Shown here: piece by piece, positions 53,543 through 62,242 of the stretch
Numbering within the stretch: the first letter of the stretch is position 1
Layout of the letters: every line of letters begins with the position of its first letter
Source of the DNA: Sphingobium soli
Lineage (GTDB): Bacteria; Pseudomonadota; Alphaproteobacteria; Sphingomonadales; Sphingomonadaceae
Direction of reading: 5' to 3'
DNA: 64,000 nt
NCBI RefSeq assembly: GCF_020782245.1
Contig: NZ_JAJGNP010000001.1
Coordinates: 434,001 to 498,000 of the forward strand
Made by a program: the position numbers and the translations under genes
Notes under the pieces: model-generated
Told to the model about the DNA's origin: nothing
The model's database searches: none
What the model saw: the letters and a program-made list of their open reading frames with translations, nothing else

Positions 53543-54784
53543 ATGAAGATATTCGAGCGCGTTCTCAAACGGTTGGTCACGCGTGGGCAACTGACGGTTC
53601 ATTATGCCAAGGGCGGCAGCTTCACTGCGGGGCGTGCCGACCCGGAATTCCCCAACCTGGCCCTGCGCTTTCACGATAGCCGTGTCCCCTTCGACATCGT
53701 CAAAGATCCGCGCCTGGGCATGGCCGAGGCCTGGATCGATGGCCGTGTCGGGATAGAAGGCGGCGGCATCATGGAGTTCATATCCATGATCCGCGCCAAT
53801 AACCCATGGGAAGCCGGGCGATCGATCGACGCGAAAAGCCGGATCAGCCGCAGCTTTAAGACCGTGCGGCAAAAACTGTGGCGCGCCAATCATAAATCGC
53901 GGTCAAAGGCGAATGTCGCCCATCATTATGACCTGTCCGGCGCGCTCTACGCGCTGTTTCTCGACCGCGACCGGCAATATAGCTGCGCCTATTTTCCCGA
54001 TGCCGACAACGAAACCGGGATCAGCCTGGAACAGGCGCAGGAGGACAAGAAGGCGCATATTGCAGCAAAGCTGCACCTCAAACCCGGGATGAAAGTGCTC
54101 GACATCGGTTGCGGCTGGGGCGGCATGGCGCTCTATCTGCATCGCACCTGCGGCGTGGACGTGACGGGCATCACCCTGTCGGAGGAGCAGCTCAAGGTCG
54201 CGCGTCAGCGAGCGCAGGATGCGGGCGTCGCCGATCATGTCCGCTTCGAATTGATCGACTATCGCGACATGACCGGCCCGTTCGACCGCATCGTGTCCGT
54301 CGGCATGTTCGAGCATGTCGGCACCGCGCATTTCCGCACCTTTTATAACAAATGCCGGGAGTTGCTCGCGCCCGACGGCGTCATGCTGATCCACACGATC
54401 GGGCGGGTCGATGGACCCGGCATCACTGATGCATTCACGCAGAAATATATCTTCCCCGGCGGCTATATCCCCGCCTTGTCGGAAATGATCCAGGGCAGCG
54501 AAGGCACCCGGCTGATGGTGACGGATGTGGAGGTGCTGCGGATGCATTACGGCCTTACCATCCGCGAATGGTACAAGCGCACCATGGCGCACAAGGCGGA
54601 CATCGTCGCACTGTATGACGAACGCTTCTTTCGCCTGTGGACTTTCTATCTGGCCGGCGCGGCGACCGTGTTCGAACATGGCGGCATGGTCAATTATCAG
54701 GTCCAATATGTCCGCGACCGCCGCGCGCTGCCGATCACGCGCGGTTATATGCAGGAGGCCGAAAGCGCCCTGCGCGGACGCTGA
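53543..54784 (+). CDS. cfa: cyclopropane-fatty-acyl-phospholipid synthase
   Basis: A 413-residue SAM-dependent enzyme that adds a methylene to unsaturated membrane acyl chains. It has an N-terminal domain (LVTRGQLTVHYAKGGSFTAG, RLGMAEAWIDGRVGIEGG) and the methyltransferase domain: KANVAHHYDLSGALYALFLDRDRQYSCAYF, VLDIGCGWGGMALYLHR (SAM loop), VTGITLSEEQLKVARQRA, DRIVSVGMFEHVG, FPGGYIPALSEM, in pieces. It lies 32 bp after the molybdoenzyme gene, likely in the same transcript. The length is typical. Confidence 0.95.
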   Translation: MKIFERVLKRLVTRGQLTVHYAKGGSFTAGRADPEFPNLALRFHDSRVPFDIVKDPRLGMAEAWIDGRVGIEGGGIMEFISMIRANNPWEAGRSIDAKSRISRSFKTVRQKLWRANHKSRSKANVAHHYDLSGALYALFLDRDRQYSCAYFPDADNETGISLEQAQEDKKAHIAAKLHLKPGMKVLDIGCGWGGMALYLHRTCGVDVTGITLSEEQLKVARQRAQDAGVADHVRFELIDYRDMTGPFDRIVSVGMFEHVGTAHFRTFYNKCRELLAPDGVMLIHTIGRVDGPGITDAFTQKYIFPGGYIPALSEMIQGSEGTRLMVTDVEVLRMHYGLTIREWYKRTMAHKADIVALYDERFFRLWTFYLAGAATVFEHGGMVNYQVQYVRDRRALPITRGYMQEAESALRGR

Positions 54785-54884
54785 ACCTTCGCTGACAGCA
54801 TTATTCCCGCTCGGTTCAGTTGGCGTTCGCCAAGGTGCCTCTCATGGCTCGCCCCGACAGGCGACCGGAGAGAGGAGAGACTAT

Positions 54885-55178
54885 ATGACCCTGATCTGGA
54901 AAGCGGCCGCAGCATTCAGCCTTGCCGTCGCTGGCGTGGGTGCGGCTGCAACGCCCGCGCAGGCACAATATCACAATGCAGGCTGGCGCGACGGGCGCGA
55001 TCATCGCTGGGATAATCGGCGTTGGAGCGACCGTCGGCATTGGCGCGGTAACCGCCGCGACTGGCGGCGCCATGGCGGATATTATCGGTCCCATTATCGC
55101 TATCGCCCGCGCTGCTGGACGCAATGGCGTTATGATCGCTGGCGGCACCGCGACGTAAGGGTGCGCATCTGTCGCTGA
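54885..55178 (+). CDS. small secreted Arg/Trp-rich basic protein
   Basis: A 97-residue protein with a signal peptide (MTLIWKAAAAFSLAVAGVGAAATPAQA) and a mature part full of Arg, Trp, His and Tyr: GWRDGRDHRWDNRRWSDRRHWRGNRRDWRRHGG and YYRSHYRYRPRCWTQWRYDRWRHRDVRVRIC, in pieces. Such RcnB-like or 'RWR' periplasmic proteins are common in sphingomonads; metal or nucleic-acid binding is only a guess. AGAGGAGAGA precedes the ATG. A second frame (54922-55158) reads as a glycine-rich hydrophobic peptide but is probably a shadow. Confidence 0.82.
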   Translation: MTLIWKAAAAFSLAVAGVGAAATPAQAQYHNAGWRDGRDHRWDNRRWSDRRHWRGNRRDWRRHGGYYRSHYRYRPRCWTQWRYDRWRHRDVRVRICR

Positions 55179-55243
55179 TCCGATAAGGCTGCGCCGCGCC
55201 CTGCCCGGTTGATCGAACGGACCGGTTGCGGCATGGCTGGGGC

Positions 55244-55666
55244 ATGAGCGATCCCATGCCCGTCATCCAGAGCCTGCTAGCGGGCCTGCCGATCCTGTTG
55301 CTGCATCTGGGCAGCGCGACCCTGGTGTGGCTGGCCGCGCTTGCCTTATATCTGTGGATCACGCCGCATGACGAATTCGCGCTGATCCGCGCCGGCAATG
55401 AATCGGCTGCCATTTCATTAGGCGGCGCGGCGATTGGCCTTGCCGTGCCGCTGGGTTTCTGCCTGGCCGGATCGGTCAATGTCTGGGACGTAATAATCTG
55501 GGGCAGTGTGACGCTGGTTCTGCAACTGATCGCCTTTCGCCTCGTCGACTTTCTCATCGGCACCCTATCCGCTCGGATCGAGGCGAATGAGCGGTCGGCG
55601 GCGATCTTCCTGGCGATGATGAAGGCGGCGGTGGCCTGTCTGACCGCTGCTGCGGTGGCGGGCTAA
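55244..55666 (+). CDS. DUF350 (UPF0719) membrane protein
   Basis: A 140-residue protein with four membrane spans in the DUF350/YjfL pattern: LHLGSATLVWLAALALYLWITPHDEFALIRAGNESAAISLGGAAIGLAVPLGFCLAGS, then DVIIWGSVTLVLQLIAFRLVDFLI and ARIEANERSAAIFLAMMKAAVACLTAAAV, in pieces. Its function is unknown; relatives occur near stress or resistance genes. The ATG at 55244 is chosen over the 55226 frame opening. It ends 6 bp before the serine protease gene, so they form an operon. Confidence 0.9.
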   Translation: MSDPMPVIQSLLAGLPILLLHLGSATLVWLAALALYLWITPHDEFALIRAGNESAAISLGGAAIGLAVPLGFCLAGSVNVWDVIIWGSVTLVLQLIAFRLVDFLIGTLSARIEANERSAAIFLAMMKAAVACLTAAAVAG

Positions 55667-55672
55667 GGGCGC

Positions 55673-56512
55673 ATGGCGGGCAAGCAGGGTTGTGGCTGCC
55701 TGCCCTTTGCTCTGGGTGCGGTGCTTCTGATCGTGGCCTGGGGCGCGCAGCAATCCGTCATCCCGCCACTCCAAGTCGAGCAATTCGATCCGCGCAGCCC
55801 GCGCCGGCCCATGCCGCAATGGGGCGACGAACAGTTTGTGATCGAGGATCGCCCTGGCGGACCCGCCGATTCCATGGGCACCGCCTTTGCGGTCGATCGG
55901 GATGGCGCGTGGTTGACCGCCGAGCATGTTACCCATGGCTGCACCCGCGTCGGACTGGAGGATGGCCGCTTCGCCCGGCCCGTCGCTCGGGTGCTGGAAA
56001 GCCGGGAGGGCGATGCGGCCGTGGTGCAGGCCAATCTCACCAGCCCCGACGCGCTCCCCCTGTCCGATCATGTGCCGCAGCCGGGGACTCCGGGCTATCA
56101 TATGGGCTTTCCGGCCGGCGAACCTACCCTGGTCGTATCGGAACTGATCGGATCGGCCAGCGCCCGGCGCGGCCTTAGCGAAACCGCGCAGCCGATCCTC
56201 GCCTGGGCCGAACGCACTCGCCTGCCCGCTGGTGATGGCACGCTTTCGGGCATCAGCGGCGGCCCTGTCCTGTCCGAAGATGGCCATGTCATCGGCGTCA
56301 ACAGCGCCGCCACCGATCGGCGCGGCCGGATATTGACGACAGCCCCCGATGCAGTCGTCCGGCTCGCTGTCGCCAGTCGGCTGCTCGACGAACGGCCCGT
56401 CGCCTATCCGATCGAGAATGTCGCCGACGCCAGCCGTCGTTTTGTCGCCTGGCTGGATCAGGGCGTCATCCGCCGCATCTTCTGCAATGTGGACGCGCCG
56501 GCGGGCGGTTGA
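55673..56512 (+). CDS. membrane-anchored trypsin-like serine protease
   Basis: A 279-residue protein with one N-terminal anchor (CGCLPFALGAVLLIVAWGA) and a chymotrypsin-fold domain. The catalytic triad is visible as H85 (LTAEHVTHG), D114 (SREGDAAVVQ) and S195 (LSGISGGPVLSEDG). There is no PDZ domain, so it is simpler than DegP/HtrA. It would act in the periplasm, substrate unknown. Co-transcribed with the DUF350 gene, it may process or monitor envelope proteins. The C-terminal RRIFCNVDAPAGG carries a lone Cys. Confidence 0.87.
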   Translation: MAGKQGCGCLPFALGAVLLIVAWGAQQSVIPPLQVEQFDPRSPRRPMPQWGDEQFVIEDRPGGPADSMGTAFAVDRDGAWLTAEHVTHGCTRVGLEDGRFARPVARVLESREGDAAVVQANLTSPDALPLSDHVPQPGTPGYHMGFPAGEPTLVVSELIGSASARRGLSETAQPILAWAERTRLPAGDGTLSGISGGPVLSEDGHVIGVNSAATDRRGRILTTAPDAVVRLAVASRLLDERPVAYPIENVADASRRFVAWLDQGVIRRIFCNVDAPAGG

Positions 56513-56565
56513 CGAGCGCGCAGGCCAGGCGCTAGGCGCTGCGCAACTTTGCAAGGATTTCCATC

Positions 56566-56844
56566 ATGAGCGATACGCCCCCCGATCATCTGTCCACCAA
56601 TCCCAAGAGCCCCCATTTCGACATGCATGTGCTCCAGCGCGGCATCGGCATCCGCTTCAAGGGCCGTGAGCGCAAGGATGTTGAGGAATATTGCATGTCG
56701 GAAGGCTGGATCCGTGTCGCCGCCGGCAAGACCCGCGATCGTCACGGCAATCCGCTGACGATCAAGCTGAATGGCGAGGTCGAGGCCTGGTTCGAAAATC
56801 CGGCCGAGGGCGCTGCCGACGAAAAGGCATCGGACGGCGAATGA
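56566..56844 (+). CDS. DUF3297 family small protein
   Basis: A 92-residue soluble protein with the DUF3297 core: LSTNPKSPHFDMHVLQRGIGIRFKGRERKDVEEYCMSEGWIRVAAGKTRDRHGNPLTIKLNGEVEAWF, in pieces, and an acidic tail. The family is common in proteobacteria and its function is unknown; glutathione-related annotation exists but I cannot support it from sequence. The ATG at 56566 has AAGGA upstream. A bidirectional terminator follows. Confidence 0.9.
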   Translation: MSDTPPDHLSTNPKSPHFDMHVLQRGIGIRFKGRERKDVEEYCMSEGWIRVAAGKTRDRHGNPLTIKLNGEVEAWFENPAEGAADEKASDGE

Positions 56845-56848
56845 GGGC

Positions 56849-56879
56849 AAAGGGGCGCCGCGATCAGGCGCCCCTTTTT
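56849..56879. terminator. bidirectional terminator between DUF3297 and CHAP genes
   Basis: AAAGGGGCGCC (56849-56859) pairs with GGCGCCCCTTT (56867-56877), 7-base loop, T-run to 56879 and A-run on the other side. Confidence 0.9.
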
Positions 56880-56883
56880 GCGA

Positions 56884-57600
56884 TCAGTTCACCATCGTCT
56901 CGCGCTTCACGTCCGCGATGATGGCGCTCAGACTCCGCTCTACCGGCGTATTGTCGGCAAATTGCAGGATCGCCGGATCAGTGCGCAGATGTGGCGCACG
57001 ACCGCGCCGTTCCGCCTTGGCTTCGACTATAGCCTGCGCAGTCCGGACCGCGCGGACAGGGGCTCCTTTGCGATCCCAGCGATCGGCGTCCACCCTGGCG
57101 AAGCGGATGCTTGCGCCCAACGCAGGATCAGGCGTGAAATCGTGCAGCTTGGCCTTGGACGGATAGATGAAACCGAAGGTCGGATTGGCGCGCGCGCCCA
57201 TTTGCCCGGTTGGGCTGTGCCATACCCGGACCTGGCTCCAGTCCCCTTGGTCCGAAACGTCGATCGCCAGCACATCCTCCTCGATCGCGCCGGGCACGGA
57301 CCAGTTGGCATGGCGAATGAGGATTCGGCGATCGTCCAGCACGCGGCTTACCACCGCGACATGCCCCAGCGCCATTGGGCCGAACGCCCGGAACGCCAGC
57401 ACCGCGCCCTTTTTAGGCGCATGCCCGCGCTTGAACCGGCCATCGGCCTGATCCCACCAGTTGAGCGCATCGCCATAAAGATCGACGCCCGATACCGTGC
57501 GCGCATAGGGCACGCATTGCAGCACCGACGCACCCCATGCTTGCGCGCCCGTCATCCCGGACAGCAACAGCGCGGCTGTCCAGACCATCTTTCGAATCAT
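56884..57600 (-). CDS. secreted CHAP-domain amidase/peptidase (long paralogue)
   Basis: A 238-residue exported protein (signal to about AQA, residue 21). The CHAP (NlpC/P60-like) catalytic Cys is C29 in LQCVPYARTVSGVDLYGDALNWWDQA and the His is H80 in ALGHVAVVSRV, with IRHANWSV as the third polar position. Such enzymes cut peptidoglycan stem peptides or amide bonds. An extra about 80-residue C-terminal region (from about 155) is basic, helical and unique. It is followed upstream by a second CHAP gene 77 bp away on the same strand. Confidence 0.9.
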   Translation of the reverse strand: MIRKMVWTAALLLSGMTGAQAWGASVLQCVPYARTVSGVDLYGDALNWWDQADGRFKRGHAPKKGAVLAFRAFGPMALGHVAVVSRVLDDRRILIRHANWSVPGAIEEDVLAIDVSDQGDWSQVRVWHSPTGQMGARANPTFGFIYPSKAKLHDFTPDPALGASIRFARVDADRWDRKGAPVRAVRTAQAIVEAKAERRGRAPHLRTDPAILQFADNTPVERSLSAIIADVKRETMVN

Positions 57601-57677
57601 TTGCGATCCCGAAACGTCTAGAATCGCCCCACCGGGATCGACCCTATGCGCGCGTCGGTTGGCAAAAGGTTAAGGGC

Positions 57678-58208
57678 TCAGAAAGCAGAGCGGACCGCCG
57701 CGCCACCGGTCGTATCAGCCGACGCGATCTGCACCGGCTGGTCGATCGTCGCAGGCGCTTGAGCGTAGATGAAGCCGCGCGCCGGGTTGGAGCGCGTGCC
57801 AAGGCCGCCGATCGGGCCATACCAGACGCGCACGTCGGTCCAGTCATTATTGGGCGACACGTCGATGGCGCGCACATCGCGTTCGATGCCGCCGCGATAG
57901 GACCAGTTGGCATGGGTCAGCAACACTTCTCGATCCCCGACCACTTTGCTGACCATTGCGACATGGCCGACCGGCATCGAACGGCTGGAAGAAAAGGCCA
58001 GCACGGCGCCGACGCGCGGTTCGTGCCCACGGGCGTAGCGGCCTTCGGCCTGGCCCCACCAGGTATTGGCGTTGCCATGAATGTCGATACCGGAAACCTG
58101 GCGGGCGAAGGGCGCGCATTGCAGCGTGCCAGCAGCGGCAGGGACGGAAGCCAATGTCGAAAGCGCAAGAATAGACGCCGCGAAAAACGCGCGAAAACCA
58201 GCCAACAT
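57678..58208 (-). CDS. secreted CHAP-domain amidase/peptidase (short paralogue)
   Basis: A 176-residue exported protein (signal to SVPAAA, residue 26). It aligns with the downstream paralogue: C31 in LQCAPFARQVSGIDIHGNANTWWGQA, H82 in MPVGHVAMVSKV, LTHANWSYRG, and GFIYAQAPA. It lacks the long C-terminal extension. The pair probably arose by duplication and acts on cell-wall peptides. It lies 108 bp after recF on the same strand. Confidence 0.9.
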   Translation of the reverse strand: MLAGFRAFFAASILALSTLASVPAAAGTLQCAPFARQVSGIDIHGNANTWWGQAEGRYARGHEPRVGAVLAFSSSRSMPVGHVAMVSKVVGDREVLLTHANWSYRGGIERDVRAIDVSPNNDWTDVRVWYGPIGGLGTRSNPARGFIYAQAPATIDQPVQIASADTTGGAAVRSAF

Positions 58209-58316
58209 GTGATTGCGACCCCGACTTTTTGCTTAGGCTTGAACCCCGATGGCCGCTTTAGGGCAGACGCCGCCGAGCTTGAAAAGTCGCTGGCGACGAA
58301 TCGTTTTGTCGATGCG

Positions 58317-59390
58317 TTATGTTGTGGAACGAAAGACATGACCGGCTGTTACGGTCAGTCGCGTTGCGGCCGTCAAGTCGCTGAACAGGCTTGGCTCCGT
58401 GCCCGTCATCCATATCTGCCCACCGGTTTCCGCCAGCCGGTCGAACAGCGCCGCGCGACGGAGCGGATCGAGATGCGCCGCCACTTCGTCAAGCAACAGC
58501 ACCGGGGGCTGTCCGCGTTCGTCGGCGACCAAAGCGGCATGGGCGAGCAGAATCGACAGGAGCAGCGCCTTTTGCTCCCCAGTCGAACACAACGCCGCCG
58601 CCTGCCCCTTGGCCACATGCGTCACGGCCAGGTCGTGGCGATGCGGCCCGGACAGGCTGCGCCCGGCGGCTGCGTCGCGGCGCCGCTGTCGCGCCAGGCG
58701 CATCGCCAGCGGCTCCTCTCCTTGCGGCTCCGCCTCCTCGATGGCGATCATCGGCCGCGCAAAGGGTGCGTCCGGCTGCCGCGCCAATATATTATTGAGG
58801 CGCACGACAAGGTCCGCCCGCGCCGCGCTCAGGGCCAGACCATGGTCGTCCATCTGCGCCTCCAACGCGGACAGCCAGGCCGGATCGGCCGTGCGCAAAT
58901 CGCCGAGCAACCGGTTGCGCGCGCGCATTGCCGCGTCGTAGCGCGCGCTATGCGCGGCATGGCCTGGATGCAGCGCAAGTGTCAGCCGGTCGAGAAAGCG
59001 CCGCCTTCCGCCCGGACTGTCCAGGAACAGCCGGTCCATTGCCGGTGTCAGCCATGTGATCGCGAGATGATCGGCCAGCGCATTGGCGGACGACCCGACG
59101 CCGCCGATCCGCACCTGCCGGCGTTCCGGCGCGCTTGCCGCGACGCCAGTGCCCAGCACGACCCCATCGACTTCCGCAGCGATGCCAAAGCCCCCCGCCC
59201 CCTCCTGCCGCGCCATCGCGCCCAGCGCCGCGCCGCGCAGGCCCCGGCCAGGCGCCAACATCGACACGGCTTCCAATATGTTGGTCTTGCCCGCGCCATT
59301 GTCGCCGGTCAGCAGCACGAAGGCGTGATCGGGCAGGATCAGCGCGTCCGCATGATTGCGAAAGTCGCTCAGGGTCAGGCGGCCGATCAT
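58317..59390 (-). CDS. recF: DNA replication and repair protein RecF
   Basis: A 357-residue SMC-like ATPase that loads RecA at single-strand gaps through RecOR. Walker A is GDNGAGKT (29-36); the RecF pattern continues with [26 protein letters not shown], the signature [17 protein letters not shown], and Walker B with D-loop [21 protein letters not shown]. The length is normal. It is not next to dnaN or dnaA, unlike in E. coli. Confidence 0.95.
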   Translation of the reverse strand: MIGRLTLSDFRNHADALILPDHAFVLLTGDNGAGKTNILEAVSMLAPGRGLRGAALGAMARQEGAGGFGIAAEVDGVVLGTGVAASAPERRQVRIGGVGSSANALADHLAITWLTPAMDRLFLDSPGGRRRFLDRLTLALHPGHAAHSARYDAAMRARNRLLGDLRTADPAWLSALEAQMDDHGLALSAARADLVVRLNNILARQPDAPFARPMIAIEEAEPQGEEPLAMRLARQRRRDAAAGRSLSGPHRHDLAVTHVAKGQAAALCSTGEQKALLLSILLAHAALVADERGQPPVLLLDEVAAHLDPLRRAALFDRLAETGGQIWMTGTEPSLFSDLTAATRLTVTAGHVFRSTT

Positions 59391-59435
59391 CGCGTCGCTG
59401 TAGCGAGGACTGGAGTAGGAAGGAAGCGCGCTTCG

Positions 59436-59951
59436 TCAGCAGCGCTTGCGCGTCACTGCCGTCCCATCAGTGACGATGGTGAGCCGCGCGCCATCGGCCG
59501 ATGGCCTAAAACTAAGGGTGCGCGTCCAGCTTTCGCCCTCACCTGTAAAGGCGGCCTGCACCTGAAGCCTGCCATCGGCCTGCTGGTTGACCGACTGCAC
59601 GACGCCAACGCTTTCATGGAAAATAAGCTGGTCCGGCTCGACCGTCAGTTCCATCGCATCCGACCGGTCGCCGCAGCGGGCCTGCGTGCCCGCCCAGCGC
59701 CCCTGAACGCTGGCGGGGATCGGCCCCGCCGATGACGCGGTCGGTTCAGGCGTTTCGATGGTGGGGGCTGGCTCGACGGGGACGATCGCGTTGGCGGGCG
59801 GGGCGGGCTCATCCGTGTGGGGCAGGGCCTGGTCCATGATATTGGTCACCACCCCGGGTTGCCCGGCCTCATTGCCATTCTGCTGCCCACAGGCGCCCAG
59901 AAGGATAATCGGCATCAGGACGACGGGCAGGGGGAGCGATGTCACGCGCAT
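59436..59951 (-). CDS. lipoprotein with C-terminal beta domain, function unknown
   Basis: A 171-residue lipoprotein (MRVTSLPLPVVLMPIILLGAC, lipobox LLGAC, Cys21). A Pro/Glu/Thr-rich linker (about 40-80) leads to a beta-rich domain: GRWAGTQARCGDRSDAMELTVEPDQLIFHES, then GRLQVQAAFTGEGESWTRTLSF and LTIVTDGTAVTRKRC. Two Cys in the domain could be joined. The fold looks like small lysozyme-inhibitor-type or lipocalin-like barrels but no family is firm. It is downstream of nothing obvious and divergent from the peroxiredoxin gene. Confidence 0.8.
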   Translation of the reverse strand: MRVTSLPLPVVLMPIILLGACGQQNGNEAGQPGVVTNIMDQALPHTDEPAPPANAIVPVEPAPTIETPEPTASSAGPIPASVQGRWAGTQARCGDRSDAMELTVEPDQLIFHESVGVVQSVNQQADGRLQVQAAFTGEGESWTRTLSFRPSADGARLTIVTDGTAVTRKRC

Positions 59952-60279
59952 GGACGAAATAACCCGGATCGCCTGCGCCTTGTTCCCGCGCCAGTCGGCG
60001 GGAACAGTTGTCGGGAAGCAGGCCCGTTACCTGCCTTCCATTCCGGCAAATCAGCAACCATGTCCCGCCCGACGGGCATTCTTGCGGAATTTTTGCGTGG
60101 CCGATCTCGTTTCTTGCCCGGACAGCTTGCGCTCGGCCCAAATCGCGACCATCACCAAAGCGCGATGCGATGACGCTGCGGACGGCCGGTTTTTCTGCGT
60201 GCACAATCCCAAGACCTGTCGTCCTGCTGCGGGAACCGCGTCCCTGAAACCGAGCCCAAATTGAACGAGGAATATGTCG
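59952..60279. other. 328-bp intergenic region
   Basis: Between divergent lipoprotein and peroxiredoxin genes. GTTCCCGC and GCGGGAAC around 59980-60004 form an inverted repeat with a short loop. Frames across the region (for example 60008-60247) lack ribosome sites and have shadow-like composition. I see no clear promoter element. Confidence 0.4.
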
Positions 60280-60813
60280 ATGAAGCGCCTGTCCCTGATG
60301 CTCGCTGCCACAGCCGCTTTGCTTCCTGCTGGAAACGCCATGGCGGCGCTTGCAGTGGGTGCGAAAGCGCCGGACTTCACGACCCGCGGCGCGCTCGCTG
60401 GCAAGACCTTTACGCTGACCCTGTCGCATCAGCTTAAGCGTGGGCCGGTGGTGCTCTATTTCTTCCCCAAGGCCTTCACCCCCGGCTGCTCGGCCGAAGC
60501 GCGCGAATTCGCCGAGAATATCGACAAGTTCAAGGCGGCGGGCGCCACTGTCATCGGCATGTCGGCCGATCCGGTCGACGATCTTGTGTCCTTTTCGACC
60601 AAGGAATGCGCGGGCAAGTTCCCGGTCGCATCGGCCGGATCGACCATCATTTCCGGCTATGATGTTGGCCTCAAGATGCGGCCGGGCATGACCGACCGGA
60701 CCTCCTACGTCATTGCTCCTTCAGGGCGGATCGCGTTCGTTCATAGCGAAATGAACTATGCAAATCATGTGAAGAGCACGCTGGAGGCCGTCCAGTCCAT
60801 GCAGGCCAAATAA
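60280..60813 (+). CDS. exported peroxiredoxin (AhpC/TSA, Bcp-like)
   Basis: A 177-residue thiol peroxidase with a signal peptide ([22 protein letters not shown]), so it acts in the periplasm. The thioredoxin fold shows [68 protein letters not shown], in pieces, with the peroxidatic Cys in TPGCSAEA and a further Cys in KECAGKFPV; then [19 protein letters not shown]. It reduces hydrogen or organic peroxides. GAGG spacing favours the ATG at 60280 over 60274. Confidence 0.9.
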   Translation: MKRLSLMLAATAALLPAGNAMAALAVGAKAPDFTTRGALAGKTFTLTLSHQLKRGPVVLYFFPKAFTPGCSAEAREFAENIDKFKAAGATVIGMSADPVDDLVSFSTKECAGKFPVASAGSTIISGYDVGLKMRPGMTDRTSYVIAPSGRIAFVHSEMNYANHVKSTLEAVQSMQAK

Positions 60814-60828
60814 GGCGACCGCTGGCGT

Positions 60829-61590
60829 TCATCCCTCCAGCTTGCTGAGGATGAAGGCCAGCAAAAATCCTGCGACGGCGATAAGCCCAGAAAATTCATG
60901 CGCCTCTTCGGTCGCTTCCGGGATCATCGTGTCGACCAGCATTGCCAGGATCGCGCCGGCCGCGACGGCCGTAGTCGCAGCGATGATGTCCGGGCTGGCG
61001 CCTGCCATGACGGCATAGCCAAGCGCCGCCGCCAGCCCTGACGCCATCGCGATCGCGCCCCACACGCCAAAGATATAGATTGCGCTGCGGCCTGCTTTCT
61101 TCATGCCCGCCGCACTCGACAGACCTTCGGGCACATTGGACAGGAACACCGCCGCCACCGTCACCAGGCTGACGCCTGACCCTTCCAGCAAGCTGACGCC
61201 GATTACCACCGATTCGGGAATACCATCGAGCAAAGCCCCCACGGCAATCGACAGGCCCGATCCTTCCTGCGCTGTCGCCTGGCTCTGCTTCGGGTTCGAG
61301 CCGGACCGTTTGCGATGCTTTGCGCCCGCGCGCGATACCAGGATGTTCGCGCCCGTGTAGACCAGTGCACCGCCGAAAAAACCGATCGCGGTCGAATCGA
61401 ATCCGCCGCGCCGATAGGCTTCATCCATCAAATCAAAGGCGACCGCGGAAATCAGTACGCCTGACCCTGCGGCCATGATCGCAGCGATCAGCCTTTGTGG
61501 CAGGCGTGCGAAATAGGCGATCGCCGCCCCAATCAGCAACGCCGATCCGCCGACGAGTCCCCAAAATCCCGCGATTGCGGCTCCGTCCAT
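60829..61590 (-). CDS. ZIP family divalent metal transporter
   Basis: A 253-residue, about eight-span transporter of the ZIP family. The metal-path motifs are GALLDGIPESVVIGVSLL (span 4) and FLSNVPEGLSSAAGMKKAG (span 5); span 7-8 has DTMIPEATEEAHEF. A short His-poor loop (AKHRKRSGSNPKQSQATAQ) lies between. It imports zinc or related ions. The ATG at 61590 is used; the longer frame to 61815 overlaps the next gene. No Zur-type box was seen upstream. Confidence 0.9.
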   Translation of the reverse strand: MDGAAIAGFWGLVGGSALLIGAAIAYFARLPQRLIAAIMAAGSGVLISAVAFDLMDEAYRRGGFDSTAIGFFGGALVYTGANILVSRAGAKHRKRSGSNPKQSQATAQEGSGLSIAVGALLDGIPESVVIGVSLLEGSGVSLVTVAAVFLSNVPEGLSSAAGMKKAGRSAIYIFGVWGAIAMASGLAAALGYAVMAGASPDIIAATTAVAAGAILAMLVDTMIPEATEEAHEFSGLIAVAGFLLAFILSKLEG

Positions 61591-61658
61591 GCAGGCAACT
61601 CCTTGAACCAACCTGATGCCAGGGGAAAGCGCAGGCGGGAGAGCCGGTTCCGGGCCGA

Positions 61659-62051
61659 TTATCGAGGGGTCAGGAAATCGCCGCCCTCGATTCGTTCCAA
61701 GGGTGTGACGTCGCGCGCATAGATATAGGTCCATGCATCGACCTGCGCCCGGGGCCCGGCAACCGGGATCAAGGCGCGGCGATATTCCCAGGGCCGGGGA
61801 AAAGCGGGGCTGCATTCTTCATAGTCGTCCAGCCACGCAAGCGTGGATTGAGGATCGCCGAGCGCGTAGAGGTCGCCAACGACCTTGGCATTCCCGCCCG
61901 GCACCAGACCGGGATAGTCGCGGATCCGGTACAAGGCGCCGGCGGTCGTAGCGGGGCCGATCAACCTCCCCTCACGACGCAAGCGATCCGCCACCGGTCC
62001 CGCATGATCTGAGCGCAGCGTGCCATAGACGAACAGAAATGCAGCAGTCAC
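61659..62051 (-). CDS. gamma-glutamylcyclotransferase-like (AIG2-type) protein
   Basis: A 130-residue protein of the GGCT/AIG2 fold: FLFVYGTLRSDHAGPVADRL (YGTLR substrate loop), GALYRIRDYPGLVPGG, VVGDLYAL, LAWLDDYEECSP (candidate catalytic Glu), and AWTYIYARD. Members cyclise gamma-glutamyl groups or related amines; the true substrate is not predictable. The start is a GTG at 62051; no ATG in frame is available nearby. It is 68 bp upstream of the ZIP gene on the same strand. Confidence 0.9.
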   Translation of the reverse strand: MTAAFLFVYGTLRSDHAGPVADRLRREGRLIGPATTAGALYRIRDYPGLVPGGNAKVVGDLYALGDPQSTLAWLDDYEECSPAFPRPWEYRRALIPVAGPRAQVDAWTYIYARDVTPLERIEGGDFLTPR

Positions 62052-62170
62052 GGCATACGGTCGCGAAATTTACCAAGTCTTTGCATAAATCGCCAATGGC
62101 CAGCCACCTTTCCAACGAGACCAGCGCATGACAGCGATGGAAATGGCGGTTTTGCGTTCATAACTGAAAT

Positions 62171-62186
62171 TGGCACGCCTTCTGCA
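62171..62186 (+). promoter_or_regulatory. sigma-54 (RpoN) promoter upstream of the PspC unit
   Basis: TGGCACG-CCTT-CTGCA at 62171-62186 matches the -24/-12 consensus TGGCACG-N4-TTGCW at every position but one (C for T), with GG at 62172 and GC at 62184 exactly 12 bp apart. Transcription would start near 62197, 46 bp before the 34-residue ORF. Sigma-54 control fits a phage-shock gene activated by PspF. Confidence 0.82.
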
Positions 62187-62242
62187 AATGAGTTCGACAT
62201 CAAGGCCGGATGATCCGGCCAGCCAAGCAGGGAGTTATTATC

